From: Paenibacillus solani | GTDB taxonomy: Bacteria; Bacillota; Bacilli; Paenibacillales; Paenibacillaceae | Assembly: GCF_001277345.1 (NCBI RefSeq) | Contig: NZ_LIUT01000001.1 | Coordinates: forward strand, 3,320,831-3,383,754 | Direction: 5' to 3' | DNA length: 62,924 nucleotides | Shown here: positions 16,445-25,698 of the stretch, piece after piece | Numbering within the stretch: position 1 is the first letter of the stretch | Layout: every line of letters starts with the position of its first letter | The notes under the pieces: generated by a model | The model's input: only the letters and a program-made list of their open reading frames with translations | Database searches by the model: none | What the model was told of the DNA's origin: nothing | Position numbers and translations under genes: made by a program

Positions 16445-17311
16445 TTAAGTTTTTTTTATTTCGTCTCCACACTTTACGCAGACAATGCGTTCATTTATAG
16501 ATATCCAATTATGAACTAAGTTTGTGTAGTTGTTATTGCAATTGCTACAAGTTAATGTATTCGCTTTTCTGGCATTTTTAATCCGTATTGGTTTCAATTC
16601 AGGTATTTCTGCAATTATACCAAGCCTTGATACAATATCATTCAATGATTTAAATCCGTTATATTGCTTGTCAGATAAAGTTTCAAAAATAATAGTAAAT
16701 TTGTCCGGCACTTGATAACACTTATTCTTATATGTAGTTATTAATCCATCTTTAAAGTGATCGCTTGTCAATAAAAGTATCTCTCTTACAGAACAATCTG
16801 TATCAAATAATAAATACCAAACAAAAGCCATTCGAAGAGTATCAAATTTAGTCTACTCTTGGTCTAATATCTCTTGAATACGAAGAATTTCACTAAATGA
16901 TAAGCTGCGATCATCTTTCGCATTCTCTTTATGATTATCCGAGTTATTATCAGCATCATTTAGTTTCTTAAGAAAATATCTAATCCAATCTTCCTTGATC
17001 CAAATATCACTGAACCCCTTAGAGTCTATCAAATCGTTAGCATACAAGAATTTGAAAAATGTTTCTTTATATGAGTCTTGTGCAGTCTTCTTTTCATCTT
17101 GATTATATTTTTGATATATTGAACGATAATCATCAAATGTCAAGTCTCGAACACTGTTCTTCCGAGATACATTGAAGATATCTGCAATTGATGAGATATA
17201 TTGATTGTGTGAACTTTCAGAATATAGCTGTAAGTAACTTTCTATTATCTCATTTGAATCAATTTTAAGGTTTGAAAGTATTGCCCTGGGGTTATTCTTC
17301 ATTTCTTTCAC
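16445..17311 (-). pseudogene. Degenerate tyrosine-recombinase-fold protein with C-terminal zinc ribbon, split by TAG
   Basis: ATG 17311 opens a frame interrupted by TAG at 16853-16855 and continuing in frame to 16445. Residues 1-150 resemble the SAM-like core-binding domain (KYNQDEKKTAQDSYKETFFKFL, then LSFSEILRIQEIL). After the stop comes LRMAFVWYLLFDTDCSVREILLLT, matching the first helices of the catalytic domain but with the usual GLRxSE arginine replaced (DCSVRE). No HxxR...GH...Y follows; instead there is a zinc ribbon (CSNC...CVKC). Either a nonsense-mutated gene or two separately translated halves (ATG 16831 has no clear RBS). The nuclease gene at 15900 follows directly. Confidence 0.7.
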
Positions 17312-17331
17312 TCCGTTTCTTTAATTGGGCT

Positions 17332-17503
17332 GATTTCATATAACATTCTTGTATTCATGAATCCGAGAGCCTTAAGGAGCGGCAGCGCCGGGTCCGCCAG
17401 GACTTAGGCTCTCAGGATTGTCTGCCTGATATTACATCTCCGAAAACCATCCAGTAGACCAGGGGGCTCTGACCCCCGCAGCATGAATACGATGTTAGAA
17501 GAT
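17332..17503 (-). repeat. attC-type site 19
   Basis: Left core tttcatataac (17334-17344; following base changed, aacattc), right core gttagaagat (17494-17503). Class B. The right arm does not match site 20, so one end has changed. Confidence 0.78.
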
Positions 17504-17565
17504 GTTGGGGCCTTCTTCGGAATGGCTAGAAATAGTTCTTTGAAATTAAATTATTTGGTTGTTAT

Positions 17566-17925
17566 TTAATTCCATACCACAATATTGTTATATTCGTTAA
17601 TAAGCGTTGCTGCTTCTGGATTACAATCTTCTTCTCTGATCGAAATATTTATATAATTCGTTTCCCCAAACTGTATAGTAATTATTTTTTTTGTCTCATA
17701 AACTTCCTTTACGATTTGTGAAATAAGTGAACAAAATACATCTCGATATCCTGGAGTATATATTGTATAGGGAATTCCATTAATAATTACTATGGGCATG
17801 TTATATGATGTTAGTGTAATTCCATCAAAATGTAATTGTAGATAATCCTGTACAAATTCAACAGAACTTAATTGTCTATCTATAAGATCCTTTAAGTAAT
17901 TATTTTCATTAGGTTGGTAAATCAT
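17566..17925 (-). CDS. Hypothetical protein, 119 aa
   Basis: Start taken at ATG 17925, six bases after GGTGAG; GTG 17934 is an alternative. The protein shows alternating beta-strand and helix blocks: LHFDG, VIINGIPYT, PGYRDVFCSLI and KKIITIQFGETNYINISI, ending in VVW. Similar short proteins of unknown function with a FDG...PGYRD...F pattern are widespread, and some sit beside toxin genes. I know no named domain. Single-gene cassette. Confidence 0.75.
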   Translation of the reverse strand: MIYQPNENNYLKDLIDRQLSSVEFVQDYLQLHFDGITLTSYNMPIVIINGIPYTIYTPGYRDVFCSLISQIVKEVYETKKIITIQFGETNYINISIREEDCNPEAATLINEYNNIVVWN

Positions 17926-17980
17926 ATTTCTCACCCACTTTGAAACTTATGTTTCTGTTTATTTATATATTCGCCCCAAT

Positions 17981-18150
17981 TTCACCTAACGTTCCTGTAT
18001 CTACGAACCCGAGAGGCTTAAAGGAGCAAAGCGACTGGGTCCGACGGACTTAGCCTCCCAGGGTTGTTCACTGATTCTACTTCATTGCTTATCGTATCTT
18101 GTGAACCAAGGGTCGAATGGCCCGCAGCGTAGATACTATGTTATATGATG
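17981..18150 (-). repeat. attC-type site 20
   Basis: Left core ttcacctaac (17981-17990), right core gttatatgatg (18140-18150), inner arms gtatctacga / gcgtagatac. Class B. Confidence 0.85.
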
Positions 18151-18167
18151 GATAGGCCATCATTGAT

Positions 18168-18650
18168 TTAGCCAACAAAATCATCCGGTGCCCATACTGC
18201 AATATCATCCCCAGGACAACTAACGATTTCCCATATTTCATCTTTATTTGTATTCCCCCATACCCCTAATTGCCAGCTTTCGTATTTATCATTATGTCCG
18301 TTTACGTAAAGGACTTCACCTGATTCAAATATAATAATTAGATTCGGTACACCAATCGATAACCATAGATCTACTACTTTCTTCATTCTAAGTTCACAAA
18401 TAATTTTTGAACTCTCTATCCAATCCAACTCAGGTAAAGTATCTGCTGTTGGAAAGAACTCTGGCAGGGAAGGAAGCACTGCAAACTTTCCTTCAATATT
18501 TAAATATATTTGTCCATCTATTCTCGTCTTGTTTACTTCATTTTCAGCAAATAATATCTTAAGTCCATAGAAATTAATCCCCTCAATATACGAACCAACG
18601 CATAAGTATTTTAAAGTCTTATCTGCAAGATCTTTTAAGGATTTCTTCAT
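18168..18650 (-). CDS. Hypothetical protein, 160 aa, SUKH/immunity-like composition
   Basis: A 160-residue acidic, tryptophan-rich protein (WQLGVWGNTNKDEIWEIV; ends DDIAVWAPDDF) starting at ATG 18650 behind GAGGTG. Strand-rich with a FESGEVLYVNGHNDKY turn. The composition and length resemble cytosolic immunity-type proteins, but I recognise no domain. Single-gene cassette between site 20 and the degenerate site 21. Confidence 0.72.
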   Translation of the reverse strand: MKKSLKDLADKTLKYLCVGSYIEGINFYGLKILFAENEVNKTRIDGQIYLNIEGKFAVLPSLPEFFPTADTLPELDWIESSKIICELRMKKVVDLWLSIGVPNLIIIFESGEVLYVNGHNDKYESWQLGVWGNTNKDEIWEIVSCPGDDIAVWAPDDFVG

Positions 18651-18682
18651 AGAAACACCTCATTGAAATATTCATTGCCTAT

Positions 18683-18804
18683 CTTTCATACGTTGTTGTA
18701 TTTACGACCCTTGGCGAATGCCAAGTGTGTCCGGCAGCTTCCGCTTCTCCGAATTTCCTCTGCCAGACCGAGGGTATATACCTGAAGCATGAATCTATCG
18801 GATG
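18683..18804 (-). repeat. Degenerate attC site 21
   Basis: Left core has lost bases (tttcatacgttg instead of tttcatataacgttg) and the right core is deleted (gaatctatcggatg instead of gaata..atgttatcggatg). Inner hairpin acccttggcgaatgccaagtg retained. Both strand-exchange cores are damaged, so the flanking cassettes are probably frozen. Confidence 0.7.
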
Positions 18805-18833
18805 GGCACGCCTTCCTCGATCCTTCTTACTCA

Positions 18834-19154
18834 TCAAGTTTCCTTATTTAGGTATTTCCGCCATTCTCCTTTTTGCGAACGGGTAGATCCATCAAATTCT
18901 ATTTTTGCTATGCCCTTCAATTCATTATAAATCTTTTCTTCAAATCTGTTTTTCAGTATAAAAATCATTGCAAGGGACTCTCCGCAGCTTGCTTTAATCA
19001 TGTCGTCTACCGAATCATCCTTTATTATTACCGCTAATGCCTCGATAACTGCTTCATGACTATATCCACTTAGATCCATAGCAGCATCATCCCGCTCAGC
19101 ATCTGATGCTCTTTCATCTAGTAATATTTCAATGAGTCTTTCCCATTGCTCCAT
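18834..19154 (-). CDS. HEAT-repeat-like small protein
   Basis: A 106-residue, strongly acidic helical protein. It reads as two antiparallel helix pairs (SDAERDDAAMDLSGYSHEAVIEALAVIIKD, then MIKASCGESLAMIF), typical of HEAT/Armadillo-like immunity or lyase-type repeats. A role as a binding partner is likely, with no catalytic residues visible. ATG 19154 with a purine-rich RBS (GGGGGAT). Confidence 0.72.
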   Translation of the reverse strand: MEQWERLIEILLDERASDAERDDAAMDLSGYSHEAVIEALAVIIKDDSVDDMIKASCGESLAMIFILKNRFEEKIYNELKGIAKIEFDGSTRSQKGEWRKYLNKET

Positions 19155-19216
19155 ATAGATCCCCCGAGGGTTTTATGTATTTTCCTTTGTAACTATAATT
19201 CTCTATCTCTGCCTAT

Positions 19217-19372
19217 CTTTCATATAACGTTCCCGTATTCACGACGCGAGCCGGCCTTAGATAGCTCTTATCTTAGGCCGGCTCGTGTGTCCGTCCGAGT
19301 TATCTTCCATGATTATACATCGGACGACCAAGGGGTGTAAGCTCCACAGCGTGAATATATTGTTATCCGATG
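19217..19372 (-). repeat. attC-type site 22
   Basis: Left core tttcatataac (ends 19228), right core gttatccgatg (19362-19372). Class C internal hairpin. The right arm matches ttcggataac of site 23, defining a 2.6-kb cassette with the AriA/AriB pair. Confidence 0.88.
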
Positions 19373-19446
19373 TCTTCAGCTTCGTAGAAACACTATACAG
19401 TGGTTTACACACTTAATTATTAAGTTTAATTCACTCCTATTAAAGA

Positions 19447-19472
19447 AACCCACTAGTTTGAAAAGTGGGTTA
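19447..19472 (-). terminator. Terminator of the AriA/AriB-like cassette
   Basis: Stem aacccact / agtgggtt, 8 nt loop; on the minus strand followed by TCTTTAAT. Lies just after the ariB stop and before the attC, so the defence operon is insulated from downstream cassettes. Confidence 0.65.
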
Positions 19473-19480
19473 AAGATATG

Positions 19481-20407
19481 TCAATTTGCTAATGGCAAAC
19501 AACTTCTAACTTTTACTTGGTCAGTCAATTCCGGTTTAAAGAAGTTGATTCCTCTATCTCTAGACCACAAGTATAATTTAGAAAAAAGTTCAGTTTTAAC
19601 GAATTCACAGTAGTCATACGTTAAAATCAACGAATCTTCAATGCTGTTATAATCATGAAGCATCTTGTTGCTACTTTTTAGTACTTTTTTTATAAGAATA
19701 AAAAGTATATTAGTCAAATCATGACCATTAACCAAATGAGCTTGATCATACATTTCTGTAGATAAAAGATTAAGTTTTTCATTTATGTCTTCTGTTGAAG
19801 CAACTTTCCCCGTTCTATTTCTCGAATAATTTACAACTGTCCGAATCATGGAATCTTTTCCCAAGAACGTTAAATCTTTATCAGAAACAAATTCCTTATA
19901 TTTGAGTTGGTTTCCTTCAGGTTTTTCTGGCTTAAACACTAAACCAAGATTATATAGCTTATTTGCTAACTTTAATAAACCAATTTCGACTCCTAATTCC
20001 ATTAAGATATCCAAAGCGTCTTTGTCTTTAAAAAACTCAACCATCTTTTCCTTGCTACAAAATAAATCCAAAATACTGTATAGTGCTGTAGATTTTAACA
20101 TCATCACCTCAATATCATGAAAATCAGTAACAAATACTTCATCGCAATCAATTGTCTCTTCTAGAATTACCGAAAAATCCGAGTCAATTACTCCTATTGC
20201 TCTATTATAATTTCGCTCTTTTAAAATGTTAATGATGCTTTTTACTTTTTCGCAGCCCCATGCCTCTTTTATTGAGATTTCTTTTGTTACAAACTTATTA
20301 TAAAATTTATAATCTTTGTTACCTTCAACAATTAAATAATGACCTGTAAATGTCCTGTCCTGCATGATTGAATTAGCGATTCTCTCAGGTGTTATATATT
20401 CGATCAA
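19481..20407 (-). CDS. ariB: AriB-like DUF4435 protein of a PARIS-type defence pair
   Basis: A 308-residue protein with the DUF4435 TOPRIM-like layout: LIVEGNKD (Glu28), GVIDSDF (Asp75, Asp77) and TDFHDIEVMML (His97-Asp-Ile-Glu100). TTG 20407 starts one base after the ariA stop with AAGGAG inside the end of ariA, so translation is coupled. In PARIS, AriB is the effector released from the AriA ATPase when a phage anti-restriction protein is sensed; it cleaves host tRNA. Pairing with an adjacent SMC-like ATPase makes this the best reading; other DUF4435 plus ATPase overcoming-lysogenisation-defect-like pairs are the alternative. Confidence 0.82.
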   Translation of the reverse strand: MIEYITPERIANSIMQDRTFTGHYLIVEGNKDYKFYNKFVTKEISIKEAWGCEKVKSIINILKERNYNRAIGVIDSDFSVILEETIDCDEVFVTDFHDIEVMMLKSTALYSILDLFCSKEKMVEFFKDKDALDILMELGVEIGLLKLANKLYNLGLVFKPEKPEGNQLKYKEFVSDKDLTFLGKDSMIRTVVNYSRNRTGKVASTEDINEKLNLLSTEMYDQAHLVNGHDLTNILFILIKKVLKSSNKMLHDYNSIEDSLILTYDYCEFVKTELFSKLYLWSRDRGINFFKPELTDQVKVRSCLPLAN

Positions 20408-20408
20408 C

Positions 20409-21743
20409 TTATTCGACTCCTTTTAATTCAACTTTCAGATCCCAATTATTTGAAATAATATCCGGAGAATGAGTTGCAATCAGGATATTTAGTTCATTTA
20501 GTTTATGGATTTCATGTAAGTCGGATATGAACTTATTTTGCCAAGATATATGCAAAGAGATTTCAGGCTCATCTATCAGAATCAACGAATTAGAACTGGT
20601 TTTAAATATTAACTTATAAAATAATATTAATTCATTTTTTTCACCAGAGGACAGTTTTTCAATCGGTATAATTTGAAATCCACCATATTCATCTTTAATC
20701 ACTGTAGATCTGAATAAGAAGCTATTTTCCTTATCAACGAATAATTTTTTATGCTTAAATCTGTCATTAATAATTTTTAATAACAATTCAATTTTTATAG
20801 AGATAAGATCGAAAATAGATAATTTCTCAAAACTATCTTTTATGTATAGCATCAATACATCTTTAACTACATCTTGTGGTTTATCGATCTTAAGTAGAAT
20901 CGAATCTTTTTCGGTTTCAATAAGGCCTACTTGATCAAGCAATGTCCTTTTCTCTTCAAGTTCTTTAAGTTTTTCATTCAATACTTCATCTGTAATTTTT
21001 GCTTTTTTTTGTTTCAGTTCATTTACTAATCTGTTTGGATACGTCCTATCTAATTTGGAAGATAATTCTGTAGATTCTGTGAGTTTTCTTTTCATCAATT
21101 GACTTAGTTCGCTTGAATATTTTTTTACAGTCTCAACTGGAGCTTGATCAGGTTCATCTACAATAAAGACTCTTTGAGTTTCAATTAACGTTACGCTAAT
21201 TTTTTCGAATCGAGCAATAAACCATTCCGGAGCATCTATCATAGCCTCATTCTCGTACCTAAATTTGCTACTACTGAATGAATCTCCGTATTTTTCAATA
21301 AGCTCTCTTGTTGAATAAATTGATCTGTCTCTTCTGTCTTCCCATCTAGTGATAGAAATCCTTCTCATCCCTAAAGATCTAGCAATCTGTTGAGCAAATC
21401 TTATTAGAGATTCAGAATCGTCATTTGATATCTGTAAAGAATATTCATTAATTAATTCACCATTAACCTGCTTAAGTAGTAGCCTCTCTTCTTCTTCTGC
21501 ATTGCTTATTTTCTTTATAATCCATTCAACACCATCATCGAACTCAAAAAAAAGTTCCTCAAAATTAACGTTACAAAAATAATGAAATCGCTTATTAAAA
21601 AATGATTCAATCATTTCAAGTAATACAGTTTTACCTAATCCATTTTCGCCAATCACAATTGTTATTCCGCGTTCAGTATTTATCTTAACTTCATGCGTAA
21701 ATACGCCAAATAGATTTGAAACATTAATTTTACTTAATTTCAA
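20409..21743 (-). CDS. ariA: AriA-like AAA ATPase of a PARIS-type defence pair
   Basis: A 444-residue ABC/SMC-type AAA ATPase. Walker A GENGLGKT (residues 32-39), ABC signature LSSGE (364-368), Walker B LILIDEPE (about 387-394) and H-loop ATHS (423-426) are all present. A charged coiled-coil insertion sits at about 190-290. TTG 21743 follows AAAGGA. With the DUF4435 gene immediately downstream this matches the PARIS layout (AriA scaffold and sensor, AriB toxic effector). The two genes occupy one cassette bounded by matching arms. Confidence 0.85.
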   Translation of the reverse strand: MKLSKINVSNLFGVFTHEVKINTERGITIVIGENGLGKTVLLEMIESFFNKRFHYFCNVNFEELFFEFDDGVEWIIKKISNAEEEERLLLKQVNGELINEYSLQISNDDSESLIRFAQQIARSLGMRRISITRWEDRRDRSIYSTRELIEKYGDSFSSSKFRYENEAMIDAPEWFIARFEKISVTLIETQRVFIVDEPDQAPVETVKKYSSELSQLMKRKLTESTELSSKLDRTYPNRLVNELKQKKAKITDEVLNEKLKELEEKRTLLDQVGLIETEKDSILLKIDKPQDVVKDVLMLYIKDSFEKLSIFDLISIKIELLLKIINDRFKHKKLFVDKENSFLFRSTVIKDEYGGFQIIPIEKLSSGEKNELILFYKLIFKTSSNSLILIDEPEISLHISWQNKFISDLHEIHKLNELNILIATHSPDIISNNWDLKVELKGVE

Positions 21744-21847
21744 TATTATCGCCGTCCTTTATGGAGATAGATGGAATTAATTCAATATGTACCAATTTAA
21801 TGAAATAGTAACTTTCTTGAAGTAATAAAGCAACTAATAATGAAGAT

Positions 21848-21977
21848 TTCGGATAACGTTCCTGTATTCACGACCCAGCGTATGCTGGGTGTCCGGCTGC
21901 TTTCTACTTCTCTGAAATCCCTCTCAATGCCGGACCAAGGGCTGTATGAGCCAACGCGTGAATATATTGTTAGCTGA
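21848..21977 (-). repeat. attC-type site 23
   Basis: Left core ttcggataac (21848-21857), right core gttagctga (21969-21977). Short class A hairpin (acccagcgtatgctgggt). The right arm matches site 24 exactly. Confidence 0.88.
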
Positions 21978-22000
21978 AGCTACTATTTTATATATTCAAT

Positions 22001-23182
22001 TCAATATTTAATGAAATTCAATTCAATATGTTCAGCTAGATATTCGATTCCATTTTCTTCATTCTCAACCTTTTCGCAGACTTCGCTTGTTGTACTTGAT
22101 ATTAAATAAACTTGATTATTAGGCAATCTGTATTCAACCTCAAGCTTTTCGGAAGAGGAGTAATACCATAGTTTATATGTGAACTGAGAAGAATCGATGG
22201 CCCTTGCTTCAGCATCGCTTTCAATAATTGATTCACGAAGCACTAACTTTGTAAATTTTGTATTCGTAATAAAATCTATAACTTCAAATCCTTGAGCTGA
22301 TATGCTAGACGCAAGCGTAAAAAACCATATTTCTGGTCTGATATCGCTTTCAACCAATTCAAAGTCACAATTTGTCAGTAGTATGGCATCTTCATTATCA
22401 TAAAGAAAAAATTTATGGGTTAAGTTCAATAAATCTAATGTTTTTACAACACTTTGAAGAGTATTCCATAGTTCTTCTTTTGTTAAGGTTATTGTCTTTC
22501 TATTTTGTTTTGGTCCATACTCGCACCAAATATTCTCTCCTTTTATTTTATAGCTATGATGATAAGCTATATTTCTCCAATCAGATAATTTAAGTCCTTC
22601 TATTAAAAAAAGATCGACAAAGCGATTATCTAACAATAATTCACTGTTAATCACTCCCAAATCCTGCTTCATTACTTTTTGAACCTCTACTAATTTTCCA
22701 TTTGCTACTTTATTTATGCATAAAAACTCCATTAATATGCTTTTAGACAACCCTTCAATAATGCGACCCATTTCGTTAATCACAGTCTCTACATATTCAT
22801 AAAGATCGAACTCTTTTTTATTATTTTGTGTAAGTAAGAAACTCCAAAGTCTATTATCTGATTCTGCATGTTCATTAAGGAGACTTGTTATAATTTCTAT
22901 ACAAATATTGCTATCGTACTTCATAGCAGTACGATACATTTCTAGAGATTGAATAAGTATATGGATAAAAAAATCATCATTACGATACTTACTAAAATGA
23001 ATCCAGTCACCTACTAAGTTCGCTGTCGAATATTCGATCAGTTTTTCTTCATTAACAAAAAAGCGTCCTAGTTCATCAATGACATCTTCTTTAATTTGCT
23101 GAGGTGTTATTCCTAGTTTTAATAATTGTGATATCGGATTTTCATTGTGAACTATATCGATCACTTTTTGGATTCCTTTCAT
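22001..23182 (-). CDS. Large HEPN-type protein of unknown function
   Basis: A 393-residue protein. The motif DWRNIAYHHSY near residue 202 contains R-x4-H, set between two helices as in HEPN RNases. The N-terminal 190 residues are helical. The C-terminal third is beta-rich (FTLASSISAQGFEVIDF; KLWYYSSSEKLEVEYRL) and may sense or bind a ligand. No partner gene in the cassette. A stand-alone abortive RNase is one possibility, but the family is not known to me. ATG 23182 behind AAAGGAG. Confidence 0.78.
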   Translation of the reverse strand: MKGIQKVIDIVHNENPISQLLKLGITPQQIKEDVIDELGRFFVNEEKLIEYSTANLVGDWIHFSKYRNDDFFIHILIQSLEMYRTAMKYDSNICIEIITSLLNEHAESDNRLWSFLLTQNNKKEFDLYEYVETVINEMGRIIEGLSKSILMEFLCINKVANGKLVEVQKVMKQDLGVINSELLLDNRFVDLFLIEGLKLSDWRNIAYHHSYKIKGENIWCEYGPKQNRKTITLTKEELWNTLQSVVKTLDLLNLTHKFFLYDNEDAILLTNCDFELVESDIRPEIWFFTLASSISAQGFEVIDFITNTKFTKLVLRESIIESDAEARAIDSSQFTYKLWYYSSSEKLEVEYRLPNNQVYLISSTTSEVCEKVENEENGIEYLAEHIELNFIKY

Positions 23183-23212
23183 TTTGTATAACTCCTTTAA
23201 TTTTTAGTGATT

Positions 23213-23410
23213 TCAGCTAACGTTCTCAGTATTCACGAACCCGAGAGGCTTAAGGCGCGTATGCGCCGGGTCCGACAGGACTGAGCCTCGCAGGAGTTGT
23301 CGCCGAATCGGCTTCCCAGCTACTGAATTCGCTACGTTATGAATCCACTTCCTCTTCAATGGCGACCCAGGAACCTACAGGTTCCGCAGCGTGAATATGA
23401 TGTTAGGCGA
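23213..23410 (-). repeat. attC-type site 24 (long)
   Basis: Left core tcagctaac (23213-23221), right core gttaggcga (23402-23410). Class B with an unusually long second loop (about 198 nt in all). Confidence 0.83.
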
Positions 23411-23439
23411 TGCCGCTTCTTCCTGATATACTTCCAAAA

Positions 23440-23886
23440 TTAGTCTTTATCCCAAGGCCATTTGTATGATCCAATTCCTTCTATATTTATTACCGCTTGT
23501 CTATATTCATCAAGATTTAAATAAAATTCTTCAATGTTATCAAAATGTTTAATAGAATTCCTAATACTATCCTGTAATCCAAATTTAGACCACTTTACGA
23601 TACTGTTTTTAATTTCAATTTCTATCGTTACTGCACCGCAACCCAAGTCTGCACATGCCGGACATATATATATTGAATTACGATTATTAGGTAAATCAGA
23701 ATTGTCTTGTAGCAATAATCTTCTTATTTGTTGTTCTTGAGATTGTTTATTTCCCCATCCTAGACATGAAACAAAATCGTATTCATGTGCTATTAGTTCG
23801 TACAGTGAGGTGTCATTAATAATAATATCGCCGTAAGTAATTAGAACGGGATAGCCATCTCTCCCAAAGGGGGTGTCTGCTGAAAT
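23440..23886 (-). pseudogene. 5'-truncated cassette gene with CPxCxDxGCGA motif
   Basis: The open frame extends upstream without a start codon to about 23886, where it runs straight into the middle of attC 25. About 149 codons remain: GRDGYPVLITYGDIIIND, then CLGWGN, then IYICPACADLGCGAVTIEIEI and a C-terminal FYLNLDEYRQAV. The CPAC...GCGA cysteines suggest a zinc knuckle; the family is unnamed to me. A deletion has removed the gene start together with the left core of the next attC. Confidence 0.7.
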
Positions 23887-23957
23887 CCCTCTCCGAAATC
23901 CATCCCGCAGACCAAGGCTCCGTAAGGAGCCTCTGCTTGAATATTATGTCATACGAC
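23871..23957 (-). repeat. Truncated attC site 25
   Basis: Only the right two thirds remain: loop hairpin cccaaagggggtgtctgctg and right arm gtcatacgac (23948-23957). The left AACGTT core is missing. The right arm still matches gtcgtataac of site 26 with one change. Confidence 0.75.
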
Positions 23958-23998
23958 GGAATCTCATCTTTGAGTAACCAGCAGATATTCTCATCCCA

Positions 23999-24202
23999 TC
24001 ATTGATCTGCTATATGCTCCAATAGATCTCCAGGCTGGCATTCCAATGCAGTACATAATTTATCAATTACTTCTAAAGATACGTACTCATTTGTATTGAG
24101 CTTTGCCATCGTTGCCGATGAAATCCCCGTCATTTTTAATAAATCTTGTTTCTTAATCTCCCTGTCAATCAATAATTTTTGAAATGGTTTATAACTTATC
24201 AT
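23999..24202 (-). CDS. Cro/CI-type HTH regulator, second copy
   Basis: A 67-residue HTH_26-type protein read from ATG 24202 (AAGGGA upstream), not from the longer frame at 24268. It is nearly identical in pattern to the protein at 2785-2988 (ISYKPxQKLLIDR, KMTGISSATMAKLNTNEYVSLEVIDK). Divergent from the small gene at 24374, with a shared conserved intergenic promoter region. Confidence 0.88.
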   Translation of the reverse strand: MISYKPFQKLLIDREIKKQDLLKMTGISSATMAKLNTNEYVSLEVIDKLCTALECQPGDLLEHIADQ

Positions 24203-24286
24203 CTGGTATCCCTTCATATCCGAATTGAATTTTTCTTTAATTATATGAAAGTATATTTCCTTAATCAAAAATATCTTTGATATGTC

Positions 24287-24314
24287 TTGACCAAAAATTT
24301 CATTATGATAAAAT
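24287..24314 (+). promoter_or_regulatory. Promoter of the plus-strand small gene (cassette 25)
   Basis: TTGACC at 24287-24292 and TAAAAT at 24309-24314 with a 16-bp spacer; conserved with 3072-3099. Sequence between the divergent genes is clearly homologous in both cassettes. Confidence 0.6.
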
Positions 24315-24373
24315 AATATTCAATAAGTTAAACTTTTGTTCGTAAAATAAAACATAACGGATGGTGATCATTT

Positions 24374-24661
24374 ATGCACAATTCTTTAGAAGTCTTACTT
24401 GATTCGTTGATTCGTAATCGAATTGAAGCTTTATATAGCGATCTTCTCAAAAACAACTCCATTTATAATCAATTCTCATCCGATCGAAATCTTTACTTCA
24501 AACAGTTACATGAGCTTTTGCCCCAGGATATGCGTAAAACTCTATTTCTTTACGATGACGCAGACCTTTCTGTTCAAGTAATCTTAGAACGTGAAATCTA
24601 CTTACAAGGTTTTAAGGATGCTCTTCAATTACATAATGAATTAAATATATCAACTAATTGA
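24374..24661 (+). CDS. Small DUF6809-like protein, second copy
   Basis: A 95-residue homologue of the protein at 3157-3444 with the same LFLYDDA and IYLQGFKDALQLHNELNI segments. ATG 24374 fixes the start of the family. It runs against the array. The two cassettes are ancient duplicates or independent acquisitions of the same module: protein patterns are similar while DNA has diverged noticeably. Confidence 0.85.
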   Translation: MHNSLEVLLDSLIRNRIEALYSDLLKNNSIYNQFSSDRNLYFKQLHELLPQDMRKTLFLYDDADLSVQVILEREIYLQGFKDALQLHNELNISTN

Positions 24662-24692
24662 GAGCCAAACGGCTCTCTTTTCATTTGAGTCT

Positions 24693-24849
24693 GTCGTATA
24701 ACGTACCCACATTTCTGACGTTTGAGCGGCGTAAGCGTAGCACCGGGTCGTCAGACTTAGCCGATCGAATGTGTCGCATCACCTCTTCGATAACCCTCTT
24801 TGCGACCAAGGAGCGTCAGCGACGATGCTGAAATGTAATGTTATAAGAT
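24693..24849 (-). repeat. attC-type site 26
   Basis: Left core gtcgtataac (24693-24702), right core gttataagat (24840-24849). Inner arms acatttctgacg / gctgaaatgta show full compensatory change from the common sequence. Class B-like. Confidence 0.85.
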
Positions 24850-24861
24850 ATTGTCGCCATC

Positions 24862-25444
24862 TTAGTTTAAATTCTTCAATTTTTTTATCATCTCATCTTG
24901 ATATTCAACTAAGTTTAACAATGCACTCAAAACTACCCAGTTAAACCATCTATATCCCTTAGTTACAATTTCTAAATCTATATCAGCTATCATAAAATCA
25001 TTAATCGCTTTTGGATGAACTATACGATGTCTAATTTTTAATACCTTATTAAAAGTCTCCCATCCACCATCGCTTAAATCTAATTTATAATGAGGCGAGT
25101 TCCGCATATATATATTTAAAGCAAATCTAAAATTGTCTGCTGTTGGTAGAAAGTTACTTCTACTCACAGCCTCCGCTTTATTATTTAGGGTGTATGACTC
25201 TTCTTTTAATAGAGCAATTTCAGCTTCATTATATAAATCTCTTTTTATGCCTGGCCCACCCAAGCACTTTTGTTTCAAGACATAGGTTAATGCTTCAACA
25301 GCGGCAAAGGCTGTTCTAATATAACAACGTCTATTATAATTGATTATCTTCCGCTTTAAGTAACTTAAATTCAGTGTCTACGTCAGTAAACGCAAAAGAA
25401 ACTAATTCTTTTATGTCATTTTCTTCTTTAATATCAGTCATCAT
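24862..25444 (-). pseudogene. HEPN-like protein split by a frameshift
   Basis: ATG 25444 (AGGAG upstream) starts a frame that stops at about 25334; the same protein continues in another frame as RRCYIRTAFAAVEALTYVLKQKC and on to 24862. The C-terminal part has RHRIVH (Rx4H), a HEPN signature. Joined, the product is about 190 residues with an N-terminal helical start (KEENDIKELVSFAFTD). One indel near 25335-25350 explains the break. Either a pseudogene or a sequencing error in a short homopolymer-poor stretch. Confidence 0.7.
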
Positions 25445-25497
25445 TTTAAATCTCCTATAATATTTTAATATTGTTTTAATTATTTTTTTGTGACAAT

Positions 25498-25679
25498 TTC
25501 TTATAACGTTTCTGTATTCACGACGTCCCACCGACTTAAGACTCCGTCAGGAGCCTTAAGTCGGTGCGGATGTGTCCGGCTGATTCTACTTCTCCGCTAC
25601 TGAAAATGCCTCCCGATCCACTTCTAACTTCTGCCGGACCGAGGGCGAATGCCCGATGCGTGATTATCGTGTTATCAGA
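25498..25679 (-). repeat. attC-type site 27
   Basis: Left core ttcttataac (25498-25507), right core gttatcaga (25671-25679). Long internal stem (accgacttaag...cttaagtcggt). The right arm matches site 28 exactly. Confidence 0.87.
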
Positions 25680-25698
25680 TGTTGCATACTCCAGTGAA

